This document shows, piece after piece, positions 1 through 8,917 of a stretch of 38,915 nucleotides of DNA (position 1 is the stretch's first letter; each line of letters opens with the position of its first letter). This DNA is from Methanobacteriaceae archaeon (GTDB lineage: Archaea > Methanobacteriota > Methanobacteria > Methanobacteriales > Methanobacteriaceae): positions 1 to 38,915 of the forward strand of contig JAQXTL010000021.1 in the NCBI GenBank assembly GCA_029219465.1. Direction: 5' to 3'. The notes beneath the pieces are model-generated. The model was not told the origin of the DNA. It saw only the letters and a program-made list of their open reading frames with translations, and made no database searches. The position numbers and the translations under genes were made by a program.

Positions 1-72
1 CTTATTTAAGTAATTTACTATTTTTTAGCCATTAAAATTTAAATTAAAGAAAAATTAGAACGAATTTTCATC

Positions 73-150
73 GAAGTGAAACTTCAACTGTAAAAAATTT
101 AAAATCAAATAAGCCTATAAAATTTTACAGACTCAAAAAAAAGAAGAAAA
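73..150 (-). terminator. probable 3' end of the pyrP-upp transcript
   Basis: Just after the upp stop, the minus strand carries a run of eight T (plus-strand A at 135-142) followed by further T-rich sequence. Beyond it is a short hairpin, GAAGT/ACTTC with a 3-nt loop, at 73-85. Archaeal RNA polymerase ends transcription at such T-runs. No gene is seen between 1 and 166. Confidence 0.4.
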
Positions 151-166
151 GTGAAGATAAACTTTA

Positions 167-793
167 CTATTTGGTTCCATATACTCTGTCACCAGCATCT
201 CCAAGACCTGGGAGAATATATGCATTTTCATTTAATTGTCTGTCAACAGTTGCACAAAATATTTTAACATCAGGATGATCGTTTTCAAGTGTTTCAATAC
301 CTTGTGGAGCAGCAACAATACATAAAAATTTGATGCTTGTTACACCATCTTGTTTAAGTCTGGAAATAGTTGCAGATGCACTTCCACCTGTTGCAAGCAT
401 AGGGTCAATTACTAAAACTTCCCTGTTTTCAATATCTTCAGGCATTTTGTAGTAATACTCTACAGGTTCAAATGTTTCTTCGTTTCTGTAAAGACCAATA
501 TGACCTATTTTTGCATTTGGAATAACATTAAGTACCCCATCAACCATGCCCATTCCAGCTCTTAAAATTGGGACAATTGCATAATTATTCTCATCTAAAA
601 TACCAGTTACCATTTCTTCGAGAGGAGTTTGAATAGTTGTTCTTTCAAGTTTTGCATCACGCATTGCTTCATAAACAAGAATAGTTGAAATTTCAGTAAC
701 TAATTCCCTGAATTCTTTGGTTCCAGTATTAATATCTCTTAGGAACGCAAGTTTATGAGTAATTAATGGATGATCTAAAACAAACTCATTCAT
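167..793 (-). CDS. upp: uracil phosphoribosyltransferase
   Basis: This cytoplasmic enzyme converts uracil and PRPP to UMP for pyrimidine salvage. The PRPP-binding loop is visible as VLVIDPMLATGGSA, and the C-terminal GLGDAGDRVYGTK resembles the uracil-binding tail of bacterial-type UPRTs. The length, 208 aa, is normal for the family. The reading frame also allows an upstream TTG at 814, but I chose the ATG at 793 because a strong GGAGG lies just before it and the protein then begins MNEFVLDHPL. The start overlaps the end of pyrP by 8 bases, so the two are probably translationally coupled: PyrP imports uracil and Upp traps it as UMP. Confidence 0.95.
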   Translation of the reverse strand: MNEFVLDHPLITHKLAFLRDINTGTKEFRELVTEISTILVYEAMRDAKLERTTIQTPLEEMVTGILDENNYAIVPILRAGMGMVDGVLNVIPNAKIGHIGLYRNEETFEPVEYYYKMPEDIENREVLVIDPMLATGGSASATISRLKQDGVTSIKFLCIVAAPQGIETLENDHPDVKIFCATVDRQLNENAYILPGLGDAGDRVYGTK

Positions 794-2075
794 GTTTTTC
801 CTCCGGAATTGCAAGATTTAAGACAATACCGACAATAGCTGCAAGGGACATACCAGACATTGCGATTGATAAATCACCGTATGCAAGAGCTAATGTTGCT
901 CCACCTAAACCTAAAACAAGCATAGTTGCAACAACTACAACATTTTTAGTATTGTTAAAGTCAACTTGGTTTTGGATTAAAATTTTAAGACCGTTTACAC
1001 AAATAAATCCGTATAAGAGTACAGAAATACCTCCTAAAACAGGAGCAGGAATTGCGGTTAAGAGTGCGGTTAAGTGTCCTGAGAATGCGAAGATAATTGC
1101 AATAATAGCAGCAAGACCAATTACATAAACAGATGCTACACGGGTCATACCAACAACGGAAGTGTTTTCACCGTAAGTAGTGTTAGCAGGACCACCTAAT
1201 AAAGCAGCACAAAATGTAGCAATACCGTCACCCATTAAAGTTCTGTCAAGACCAGGATCTTCAATTAAATCACGGCCAATGATTTCACTTAATACTTTGT
1301 GGTCCCCAATGTGTTCTACAATTGTTACTAAAGCGATTGGAACAATTGTAAGAATAGCAGCAAAGTTTAAGTCATAATGCATGAATGGCAAGTAGAATTT
1401 AGGTATTTCAATTACATTTGCAGCTAATGTTTGGGAAAAATCAACCATACCAAGAGCAGCTGCTACAATATAACCTGCAATAATACCTATTAAAAATGGA
1501 ATTACACGTAAAATACCTTTTCCACGAACTGCTAAAAATGCAGTGGTTAAAAATGCAACTAAAGCAACAATAAGATTTTCTAATGGGATTACTGGTAAAT
1601 CTAAACCAATTTCACTAATTGCAGTTGGAGCAAGGGATAATCCAATAACCATAATCATAGGACCAACAATTACTGGAGGTAACAATTTATTAATCCATGC
1701 TTTTCCAGAAACTCTAATAATACATGAAATAGCGAAATATAATAAACCAACAATCATTAATGCAGTAAATACACTGCCTTTACCAGCTAATGCATAACCT
1801 GCAACCATAGGAGCGATAAACGCAAAAGAACTTCCTAGATATACAGGACTTCTTCCACGAGTACAAAGAAGATAAATTAATGTACCAATACCTGATGTGA
1901 CCAATGCTACTGGAATAGATAAAACATCTGCACCTGCAGTGGTGTTTACAACAATAGGTACTAAAATAGTAGCACCAAACATTGCACATACATGCTGAAT
2001 AGCAAGTAATACCCAATTAACTGCAGGAGGTTTATCACGAACTCCAAGCAACATATTATTATTTTCTTCAACCAT
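786..2075 (-). CDS. pyrP: uracil permease, NCS2 family
   Basis: This is a membrane transporter for uracil uptake, 429 aa, rich in hydrophobic segments across its whole length (a dozen or more, as in UraA-type NCS2 proteins). Family signatures visible include AIQHVCAMFGATILVP near the N-terminus and GGPANTTYGENTSVVGMTRV in the substrate-binding region around residue 300. An upstream GTG at 2084 is possible. I prefer the ATG at 2075, preceded by GTGAT that can pair with the 16S tail. It is first in a two-gene unit with upp. The leader of about 120 nt is unusually long for this window. Confidence 0.93.
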   Translation of the reverse strand: MVEENNNMLLGVRDKPPAVNWVLLAIQHVCAMFGATILVPIVVNTTAGADVLSIPVALVTSGIGTLIYLLCTRGRSPVYLGSSFAFIAPMVAGYALAGKGSVFTALMIVGLLYFAISCIIRVSGKAWINKLLPPVIVGPMIMVIGLSLAPTAISEIGLDLPVIPLENLIVALVAFLTTAFLAVRGKGILRVIPFLIGIIAGYIVAAALGMVDFSQTLAANVIEIPKFYLPFMHYDLNFAAILTIVPIALVTIVEHIGDHKVLSEIIGRDLIEDPGLDRTLMGDGIATFCAALLGGPANTTYGENTSVVGMTRVASVYVIGLAAIIAIIFAFSGHLTALLTAIPAPVLGGISVLLYGFICVNGLKILIQNQVDFNNTKNVVVVATMLVLGLGGATLALAYGDLSIAMSGMSLAAIVGIVLNLAIPEEKHE

Positions 2076-2218
2076 AAATATCACAAAAATTTCCTATATT
2101 TATCATAAATTGATTAACAATTTTAAAAAAATTTATTGAATAATCTAAAAATAATCGTTAAAATATCTAAAAAATACAAAACAATCTTTTTAAATATCTT
2201 TACAATAATTTCCGACCA

Positions 2219-2234
2219 TTAATATATATTTAAA
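2219..2234 (-). promoter_or_regulatory. candidate TATA box for pyrP-upp
   Basis: On the minus strand TTTAAATATATATTAA is the best TATA-like stretch upstream of pyrP. It would start transcription near 2199 and give a leader of about 120 nt. A second TATA-like stretch near 2185-2200 is a rival. The region is very AT-rich, so the call is soft. Confidence 0.4.
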
Positions 2235-2282
2235 CAAATAAATAAAATACTTTACGATTAAAAAAAGATTTATATAAAAAAT

Positions 2283-2309
2283 AAAAAAAGTGGGAAAAAT
2301 TAATTCCCA
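2283..2309 (-). terminator. hairpin and T-run after the YhhQ-family gene
   Basis: On the minus strand TGGGAA and TTCCCA form a 6-bp stem with a 7-nt loop (2291-2309), followed directly by C and seven T (2283-2289). It sits about 10 bases beyond the stop of the transporter gene and before the pyrP promoter. Confidence 0.65.
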
Positions 2310-2319
2310 TAACCCATAT

Positions 2320-2961
2320 TTAAATATCTGCAGGTTTTCCTTTCTCAGCCCATTTAACAGTTAATTTAGTAAATGGTTGAGCGATTGCACTCCAAATCAA
2401 ACTTAAAATCCAATGTGAGATAATCATTATTAAAATATCTCCAACAGTGAATACTCCGATAAATGCAAGACCAATGAATATGAAATTATCAATTAATTCA
2501 CTAAAAGCAATGATTCCTAAGTTTTTAACAGAAGAATATTCTTCGCCTTTGTTTAATTTTGCAGTGATTCTTGCGTTTACAAAGTTACCTATTAAGTAAC
2601 TAATGTATGAAGCAACAAGGATTCTTGGAGTTTGTGTGAATACGAATGCAAGGCTGGAATCTCCAGTAAAGAATGCTGGAGAAGGTAAGAATAATATTAA
2701 AGTTGTCATAAAGACAAATAAAATATCTACACAAAGACCTAAAATAATGGTTCTTTGAGCTACTTTTTCACCATAAACATCAGCAATCACATTTGTTAAA
2801 ATATATACCAAAGGATAGATTAAAACTCCAGCAGGAGTTTCCATACCTAAAAATCCAAGGTCGATTACTTTAACAGTAATTAAGTTTGCAATTGTAAATG
2901 CCATACAGAAAAATGCAGTTATAATTACACGTTTTTCAGTAAAATCAAAATTAAAATCCAT
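2320..2961 (-). CDS. yhhQ: queuosine precursor transporter, YhhQ/VUT family
   Basis: A 213-aa integral membrane protein with about six hydrophobic segments. Typical features of the YhhQ family are the early TVKVIDLGFLG region, the PAGVLIYPLVYILTNVIADVYG segment around residues 43-65, and a late FIFIGLAFIG helix. Known members move 7-deazaguanine precursors such as preQ0/preQ1. In an archaeon the likely use is salvage for archaeosine in tRNA, which is inference. No good ribosome binding site precedes the ATG. A TATA-like TTAAATTTAATAAT at 2985-2998 lies about 30 bases upstream, so the mRNA may be leaderless. It is separate from the eha operon behind it. Confidence 0.88.
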   Translation of the reverse strand: MDFNFDFTEKRVIITAFFCMAFTIANLITVKVIDLGFLGMETPAGVLIYPLVYILTNVIADVYGEKVAQRTIILGLCVDILFVFMTTLILFLPSPAFFTGDSSLAFVFTQTPRILVASYISYLIGNFVNARITAKLNKGEEYSSVKNLGIIAFSELIDNFIFIGLAFIGVFTVGDILIMIISHWILSLIWSAIAQPFTKLTVKWAEKGKPADI

Positions 2962-3042
2962 ACAATTAACTTTTGATTATTACTATTATTAAATTTAACC
3001 ATAAAATTGGCTGTTAAATAAAAATAGAATTGATAAAAATAA

Positions 3043-3105
3043 TTCTAAAGAATCAATAGAAACTTTAGAACATTTACCATCAATTAATGGACGTAAATCC
3101 ATTAA
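3043..3105. repeat. two tandem perfect inverted repeats between the eha cluster and yhhQ
   Basis: TTCTAAAG (3043-3050) pairs with CTTTAGAA (3063-3070), and TTAATGGA (3084-3091) pairs with TCCATTAA (3098-3105). Both stems are perfect over 8 bp, with loops of 12 and 6 nt. Neither is followed by a T-run on the minus strand, so they are not classic terminators. They could shape the 3' end of the long eha mRNA or be protein-binding sites upstream of yhhQ. Confidence 0.5.
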
Positions 3106-3138
3106 AATTTTAAAGAGTCGATTTATGAAATTAGACTA

Positions 3139-3774
3139 CTATCTTCTTGCTTTTCCAACTCTACGAGCAATAACCAATTCTCCAACAGAAATTAAACCTG
3201 CAAAGAATTTTTCTAAACCACCAGTAGACCAGATAGCTTCACCGAAGGTGGAATTCATAATAACTTCTTCGTATTCCTCTGCAGTGATTTTAACACCTGT
3301 GGTTTTTTGGGAGACTAAAGCTGATGCAGCCATTAATTCTTCCCATGATACTCCTTTAAGTTGGTTTTGCATTGTTTTATAAAGATTTGAGACTTTAATA
3401 TCATATAAATCACATAATAAGTCTACAATATCACATGAACGAACAATACCAATAACCTGTTTATCATCATTTACAACAGGCACTGTAACAAATTTGTTAT
3501 TTGCAGTTAAGATTACTGCTTTTCTTGCAGGATCATTTTCATGAACGGTTCCAATTTCTTCATAACCACTCATAATTTCAGAAATTTTTTCATTTCCTTC
3601 TCTTAATCCTTTAGTAATGTCAAATGAGGTTACCCATCCAATTAACTGTTTGTTGTCATTTACAACAGGACAAGTAAAACGTCTAATTTCTTCCATTACT
3701 TTAGATACTTCAACAACACTATCATTTGCATTTAAATATACAAAATTTTTATCCATTAACTCTTTAGCTTTCAT
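3139..3774 (-). CDS. two-CBS-domain protein
   Basis: A soluble protein of 211 aa. Two tandem CBS domains fill roughly residues 1-125 (MKAKELMDKNFVYLNANDSV, then the PVVNDDKQVIGIVRSCDIVD repeat near residues 97-117). The C-terminal 80 residues form an unassigned helical tail ending in basic ARRVGKARR. CBS pairs usually bind adenosine nucleotides and sense energy state. It is the last gene of the eha-linked run, 10 bases after the polyferredoxin, with GGGG before the ATG. This suggests, without proof, a sensor that adjusts ferredoxin or hydrogenase function. The partner is unknown. Confidence 0.85.
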   Translation of the reverse strand: MKAKELMDKNFVYLNANDSVVEVSKVMEEIRRFTCPVVNDNKQLIGWVTSFDITKGLREGNEKISEIMSGYEEIGTVHENDPARKAVILTANNKFVTVPVVNDDKQVIGIVRSCDIVDLLCDLYDIKVSNLYKTMQNQLKGVSWEELMAASALVSQKTTGVKITAEEYEEVIMNSTFGEAIWSTGGLEKFFAGLISVGELVIARRVGKARR

Positions 3775-3784
3775 AAATAAACCC

Positions 3785-4612
3785 CTATTCTAGTACTACT
3801 CTTTTTAAAGCAACAACAGGACAATGACTTGTGCATTTAATACATCTAATACATTTATCATCGTCTAAAACAACTTGTCCTCCAACTAGTTCAATAGCTC
3901 CAGTTGGACAATTTTCTTCACATAAATAACAGTTGACACACAAATCGTGATTAACATCAATTACACGACTGTGAATGATTGGTCCTATATAACGGTCCAA
4001 ATCGATTGCATAGTCATTTAGTGAAATTTCAACACATGCCCCGCATCCAATACACATCTTTTCATTGACATATGGATATAATTCATCTTCAATAAGATCA
4101 ATGCCCACATCCATATCCAAATCATCAAAAAACTCCTTAAATTCAAGAGTAAATGCATTAGTAGGACATAATTTTGCACAATCATCCCAATTATTATCAA
4201 TAGAATAATCAATTGAAATATTATTCATACGAATAACTCTGTGGCGAGAACTGACATTAGCTAATCTATACTCAATTACATTATCTTCATTCTCACTATC
4301 ACAGATAATTGAATTATCAATTAATTTAATTGCAGAAACTGGGCAAGTTTGAACACAAATCTCACACTTAACGCAATTATCAGTTATTTTAGCTATTCTA
4401 AAAATATTAGCTGGTTCAATTGCATTAACTGGACATTCTCCAACACAAAGATTACATTTCACACATTTAGGTGAAATTGCAAGGATTTCATCATGAGCAT
4501 TGAAATCATCAAGCTCAAACTGGAAATCATCACCATCATCATCTAAATCAACAGATTTTAAAAGCACTTCACGTTCCAAGTCTTCCATCTGTTTTATAAA
4601 AGATACATTCAT
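3785..4612 (-). CDS. polyferredoxin linked to the eha operon
   Basis: A 275-aa ferredoxin-repeat protein. Four full CxxCxxCxxxCP motifs are seen: CVKCNLCVGECP and CVKCEICVQTCP near the start, CVNCYLCEENCP and CIRCIKCTSHCP near the end. Two middle repeats are damaged: CAKLCP keeps only two cysteines, and CIGCGACVEISL lacks the last cysteine. It therefore probably binds four [4Fe-4S] clusters, with one or two further sites that are lost or altered. The N-terminus is acidic, about 40 residues with no cysteine. It follows the PfkB gene and precedes the CBS gene, in the same direction as eha. It probably passes electrons between Eha ferredoxins and partners. Confidence 0.88.
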   Translation of the reverse strand: MNVSFIKQMEDLEREVLLKSVDLDDDGDDFQFELDDFNAHDEILAISPKCVKCNLCVGECPVNAIEPANIFRIAKITDNCVKCEICVQTCPVSAIKLIDNSIICDSENEDNVIEYRLANVSSRHRVIRMNNISIDYSIDNNWDDCAKLCPTNAFTLEFKEFFDDLDMDVGIDLIEDELYPYVNEKMCIGCGACVEISLNDYAIDLDRYIGPIIHSRVIDVNHDLCVNCYLCEENCPTGAIELVGGQVVLDDDKCIRCIKCTSHCPVVALKRVVLE

Positions 4613-4659
4613 TTTAATACCAACTAATCAATTTTTTTAATTTAATCTAATAAATTCAC

Positions 4660-5592
4660 CTAAAAGACATCTTCCAAATCTTTAGCAGATGGGAATTTGT
4701 CCATTCCAAATCCTTCGATTGATTTACTAGCAACCCAATTTCCTATTTTACAGGATTTTTCTAAATCATACCCTTTTAAGAAAGAGTATAAAAATCCACT
4801 ATTGAAACTGTCTCCTGCACCAGTAGTATCCACAACATCAGATTTATACGCTTCAACAAAGCAGTCTGTTGAATTATCCATTGCAAATACTCCTTTTGCT
4901 CCTTGTTTTACAACAACAGTTCCAATTCCTAATTCAAGAAAACCAATAGCTAAATCTTTTAAGGAATCTTTATCATTATTACATAATAATCTTAATTCGG
5001 ACTCATTGATAAGTAAAATATCAGTTCTATCAAGAATTGGTTTTAACTCATCAAATCCTTTTTGAACATATAACATTCCAGGATCAAAACTTAGAATTGT
5101 ATTTTCATTTAACATTTCCAATAATTCTATTTGAGTTTTAAATGAATCCCCAACAAAAGATGTATAATGCATTATTTTACATCTCATTATGTTTAAAGGG
5201 TTGATTTCATCAATTTTAATCTCATCATTAACACCAGGGTCAATGTAGAGACATCTCTCACCATTATCATCAACAAATCCTAAGCATTTTCCGGTTGATC
5301 CGGTTTCAGAATATATTAAATTGTTTGCATAAACTCCATTAATAGCTAAATTATATTCAATTAAGTCCCCGTCATCATCTTCAGCAATTTTTCCAATGAA
5401 AGATGTAGAGCAACCTAATCTTGATAATCCTACTATAGTATTTGCTGCAGAACCACCTGGAGAATCAGTTTCAGCAGTTATGAAACTTTCTTCATCTTTA
5501 CCTGCGATGTTTGCAACAGAATAAAGTTTATCTACATTTAATGCTCCAAAACCGATAATTTCTGCATTAATATCATCATCTAGAATTTCCAT
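4660..5592 (-). CDS. PfkB-family carbohydrate/nucleoside kinase
   Basis: This cytoplasmic kinase of 310 aa has the ribokinase fold. The first PfkB signature appears as GGSAANTIVGLSRLG near residue 47. The second, VVDTTGAGDSFNSGFLY near residue 255, holds the anion hole and catalytic Asp. The substrate cannot be read from sequence: ribose, adenosine and fructose phosphates are all phosphorylated in this family. I chose the ATG at 5592, which follows AAGG, over the TTG at 5598. It sits inside the eha-linked run, 10 bases after the formyltransferase paralog. A ribokinase-like gene lies at the same place in Methanothermobacter, as I recall, so the linkage looks old. Confidence 0.9.
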   Translation of the reverse strand: MEILDDDINAEIIGFGALNVDKLYSVANIAGKDEESFITAETDSPGGSAANTIVGLSRLGCSTSFIGKIAEDDDGDLIEYNLAINGVYANNLIYSETGSTGKCLGFVDDNGERCLYIDPGVNDEIKIDEINPLNIMRCKIMHYTSFVGDSFKTQIELLEMLNENTILSFDPGMLYVQKGFDELKPILDRTDILLINESELRLLCNNDKDSLKDLAIGFLELGIGTVVVKQGAKGVFAMDNSTDCFVEAYKSDVVDTTGAGDSFNSGFLYSFLKGYDLEKSCKIGNWVASKSIEGFGMDKFPSAKDLEDVF

Positions 5593-5602
5593 TTTCAAAA
5601 CC

Positions 5603-6493
5603 TTACTTTAATATATCTAATAAATTTATATTTTTATCTCCAAGTTTACCGTCAAAATTACCTGCAGATATTCCAATTACGCCATCAAATTCCAAAGCAG
5701 CATCAATACCTGCTTTAACAGCCGTATTCATTGATTTTTCATCAACTGCATTTATAACTATTTCTGGGATATAATTAACTCCTTCAGGAACTTTGGATTC
5801 ATCACCTAAACGTTCTTTAAGAGAAGGACAATAAACATGATTTGTAGTTGGGCCAATTTCTGGGAAATTAGTTTCAGGTTTTGATGCAGCAGAACAAATA
5901 TCAAATGGAGCTGTGGCTCCTTCAACATCCATAATTGCATCAATAACTGCTTCACCAGCTTCAATAACTGCTTCATGAGTAGAACATAAATACCAGAAGT
6001 TTCCACCCATTATTCCATCATTAATTTTAAATTTTTCTTCAATCTGGAAATCAGGAACTGCAATTGGAACATTAATCATTTTTCTGCCATATTCCTCAAC
6101 AATCCATTCGTATCCGTCACCACAGTGACCTACAATGTCCATCATTTCAATGTATTCATCACTGTCATTATCAGAATAATCAAAAATACGGGTAAATGGT
6201 TTTACTAAGATGTCCTGTCTTAATCTGTAGGATAATTCGAAAGCAAATTTATCAACATCATCTCCACCTAACCAGTATTGAACAACAGCACCGAATCTTC
6301 CATCAGGAGTTTGGGATTCATCTAAAAATCCTTCAACACCACCTTCTACTCTTCCGATAACTGCACTTGGGGTTGATGTGGAGTCATAAGCTGCTCTTTT
6401 TACTATGTTTTCAGTTGGACCTGTAATTAAAGCACGTACGTATTTTCCTTCAAATGCTTCAAAGAATGTGTCTTCTACTTTTTCGTAACTCAT
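5603..6493 (-). CDS. ftr2: formylmethanofuran:tetrahydromethanopterin formyltransferase paralog (Ftr II type)
   Basis: A 296-aa soluble protein close to Ftr in length and pattern. It has [18 protein letters not shown] at the N-terminus, [13 protein letters not shown] near residue 60, and a [19 protein letters not shown] region late in the protein. Ftr moves the formyl group from formylmethanofuran to H4MPT, the second step of CO2 reduction to methane. As I recall, Methanothermobacter has a second Ftr gene at the matching place beside eha, distinct from its main ftr. Whether this copy is active is unknown. It sits between ehaR and the PfkB gene with gaps of about 10 bases, with GGTG before the ATG. 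Confidence 0.85.
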   Translation of the reverse strand: MSYEKVEDTFFEAFEGKYVRALITGPTENIVKRAAYDSTSTPSAVIGRVEGGVEGFLDESQTPDGRFGAVVQYWLGGDDVDKFAFELSYRLRQDILVKPFTRIFDYSDNDSDEYIEMMDIVGHCGDGYEWIVEEYGRKMINVPIAVPDFQIEEKFKINDGIMGGNFWYLCSTHEAVIEAGEAVIDAIMDVEGATAPFDICSAASKPETNFPEIGPTTNHVYCPSLKERLGDESKVPEGVNYIPEIVINAVDEKSMNTAVKAGIDAALEFDGVIGISAGNFDGKLGDKNINLLDILK

Positions 6494-6503
6494 TTTAATA
6501 CAC

Positions 6504-7550
6504 CTAACCTAATTCACCTATATCTTGACCGCGAATAGTATTTCGCATTTCTTTACTATACTTTAAAATTTCATCAAAGTTATCTTCATTGATAATTTGG
6601 ATTAATGGGTACTGTTTATCATTAAAAACAGCAAAGAATCTTTCTTTTATTTCATTATCAATATTATACTTTTCAAATAATTCTTCATAATTATCCAAGT
6701 TATTATAATCATTAATGAATTCAATGACTTTTGTTTTATCATTATTTGCATAAATATTAGCAAGTACTGCAGTTGTTATTGCACTTGGAGATACAACCGC
6801 TATTTCAGCAACTTTAAGAGGATATTCATTACCATTAAATGATACACTAATACCATTGTTCTTAAAAGCGAAATCTAAAGGTTCAACATCAGTAATACTG
6901 TCTCCAATATAGAATATTTCATTTTTATTGATATTGTCCCTTTCAATGATTTTGTCAATAGCTAATTTTTTTCCTTGTCCTCCAACGACTTCAATATCTT
7001 TGATATTTTCATAAATACTCATTTTTGCAATTTGAGAAAAGAAAATATCATCAAATAACTCATAATCCTCAGGATTATCTAAAATCATTTGTTTGAATTC
7101 ATTGATTTTATTAATTTCATCGTCAGTTAGTGCTAATGCATCTACATCTACTTTAGTGTAAAATGTATTTTCAAATGGTAATTCCATATAATTTGAAATA
7201 GCTTCAATATATTGACCATAACTAGTACTAACTATGTAAGTATTCATTGCTTTTTGCAAGTAAGTTAAAAGGAATTTTGAGTCCTCAACTGAATAAATAT
7301 GATTTTGTGAAAAATCAACTAAATCTTTATTTTTAAGATTCTCAACAACAAAAAATGGTAAGATTAATTTTAATGTATTACCTGCTTTGTAATTTTCTTT
7401 TTTTACAATATCAACCAAGTAATCATCATATAAACTGAGAATTTTAAATAATTTCCCACCATTTTCTATGAAGTTATCTGCCAATTCAAATGCATTGTCA
7501 TTTAATGTTAATGGACCTTCACAATCAGTAATAAATGATTTTTCAAACAT
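6504..7550 (-). CDS. ehaR: energy-converting hydrogenase A subunit R, HAD-like protein
   Basis: A soluble protein of 348 aa with HAD-phosphatase signs. The motif I region reads [13 protein letters not shown] (Asp-9, with Glu where Asp is usual at +2), and the motif IV region reads [17 protein letters not shown] around residues 215-231. A Lys-rich [10 protein letters not shown] lies before it. It is the last hydrophilic gene usually counted in Eha and follows the 10-cluster polyferredoxin by 4 bases, with AGGTGAG before the ATG. The D-to-E change at motif I leaves it open whether it is a working phosphatase. No substrate can be named. Confidence 0.8.
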   Translation of the reverse strand: MFEKSFITDCEGPLTLNDNAFELADNFIENGGKLFKILSLYDDYLVDIVKKENYKAGNTLKLILPFFVVENLKNKDLVDFSQNHIYSVEDSKFLLTYLQKAMNTYIVSTSYGQYIEAISNYMELPFENTFYTKVDVDALALTDDEINKINEFKQMILDNPEDYELFDDIFFSQIAKMSIYENIKDIEVVGGQGKKLAIDKIIERDNINKNEIFYIGDSITDVEPLDFAFKNNGISVSFNGNEYPLKVAEIAVVSPSAITTAVLANIYANNDKTKVIEFINDYNNLDNYEELFEKYNIDNEIKERFFAVFNDKQYPLIQIINEDNFDEILKYSKEMRNTIRGQDIGELG

Positions 7551-7554
7551 TTTC

Positions 7555-8913
7555 TCACCTGAAATTAATTAATCTGATTGCATCAAGCGGACAGATTTCT
7601 TCACAGTTTCTACAGTAAATACATTTTTCACTGTCAAATTCCATCATATTATCACCTAAGGTTAATGCTTCAGTTGGACAGTTTTTAGCACAGATTGCAC
7701 AAGCCTGACATTTTGCATTTGAAAGAGTGAAATCCGCTACTCTTTGACCATGCAAATAAGATCTAGCATAATACAAATCAGTTTCCTTACTGTAGAAATA
7801 ATCATCATACGCTCCAATTGCATCGAATTTACATTGTTCTACACATTTACCACAATAGATACATTCATCTGAGATAGTAATAGGATTTGGTCCGTTTAGA
7901 TTTATTGCACCAACAGGACATACATTGTAACAATCTCCACAAGCAATACATTTATTGGTGTAAACTTCAATATTACGGTCCATTAAATAGGAACCAAATA
8001 GCTTATTGAATACTCCGACTTCAATATTTGAATTAAGACTAATGCTTAATTCTTTTTCCATCATATCATTTACTTTACATTCAATGAAATTCTCGAAAGT
8101 CTGATCATTGAATTCTAATGCAATGGATTTACCAACTTTTCTTAAAACAGTGTTTAAACTGATTAAATCCAAGGATAATCTTTTAATATCATGATCAACA
8201 ATGTCAGAAACTATATCAAATGATTTAATCTCACTATACATTTTATAAGCTTTTTTACGTGAAGAGTATTTGATTGCTCCTGAAGGACATGAGTGCATAC
8301 ATTCTTCACATCTTGCACAATATCCTGGATTAATGTAGGGTAATTTGTTGGTTCTTGCAACATTTAATGCCCCCATTGACGGACAGACTCTTGTACATGT
8401 CATACAACCAATACAGTTGTCCTGATTAACAACAATTGCCTTACCTCCTTTGACTGTTTTAGGAAGTAATTGACCATATTTAATTGCATCAGTCGGACAT
8501 ACTCTAAAACAATATCCACAACGAACACAGCTTTCTTTATCGATTTCACTGTGAGGAGGATGTTTTCCATCAGAAACTATATGAATTGAACCTTTTTTAC
8601 ATGCCTGTACACATGCTCCACATGCTTTACATAATTTTACATTAATATTGGGAACATTTTCCTTTATAGGTGGATCCATATGTACATCAAGAGAAATTGC
8701 ATCATATGGACATGCATTACGACATAATACACAACCAAAACAGGTGCTTCTTATTTTAATAATATTTTCTTCAATATCTGTGTAAATAGCATCAATAGGA
8801 CATGAATTAAGACAAGGTTTATCCTTACAGTTTGCACATTTTGTTTGATCTATTACATAATCAACATCAACACGTCTTAATGGCCTTGGTGTTTTAGTAT
8901 AACTATCAATCAT
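7555..8913 (-). CDS. ehaQ: Eha polyferredoxin with ten [4Fe-4S] motifs
   Basis: A 452-aa cysteine-rich electron carrier of the Eha complex. Ten cluster motifs can be counted: CANCKDKPCLNSCP, CFGCVLCRNACP, CKACGACVQACK, CVRCGYCFRVCP, CIGCMTCTRVCP, CARCEECMHSCP, CIACGDCYNVCP, CIYCGKCVEQCK, CQACAICAKNCP and CIYCRNCEEICP. This matches the 10-cluster polyferredoxin described for Eha. A cysteine-free linker near residues 215-315 splits it into blocks of six and four. The frame is open from 8937, but GGAGTGAG before the ATG at 8913 decides the start (MIDSYTK), 4 bases after the ehaP stop. Confidence 0.95.
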   Translation of the reverse strand: MIDSYTKTPRPLRRVDVDYVIDQTKCANCKDKPCLNSCPIDAIYTDIEENIIKIRSTCFGCVLCRNACPYDAISLDVHMDPPIKENVPNINVKLCKACGACVQACKKGSIHIVSDGKHPPHSEIDKESCVRCGYCFRVCPTDAIKYGQLLPKTVKGGKAIVVNQDNCIGCMTCTRVCPSMGALNVARTNKLPYINPGYCARCEECMHSCPSGAIKYSSRKKAYKMYSEIKSFDIVSDIVDHDIKRLSLDLISLNTVLRKVGKSIALEFNDQTFENFIECKVNDMMEKELSISLNSNIEVGVFNKLFGSYLMDRNIEVYTNKCIACGDCYNVCPVGAINLNGPNPITISDECIYCGKCVEQCKFDAIGAYDDYFYSKETDLYYARSYLHGQRVADFTLSNAKCQACAICAKNCPTEALTLGDNMMEFDSEKCIYCRNCEEICPLDAIRLINFR

Positions 8914-8917
8914 AAGC

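Noticed and set aside
766-1128. Open frames on the strand opposite pyrP, ehaB, ehaN, gatE and guaAB
   Set aside because: They lie wholly inside well-supported genes, lack ribosome sites and have low-complexity composition typical of antisense frames in AT-rich DNA.
3084-3105. Terminator of the eha operon
   Set aside because: The stem is perfect, but the minus-strand sequence after it has no T-run, so only an inverted repeat is reported.
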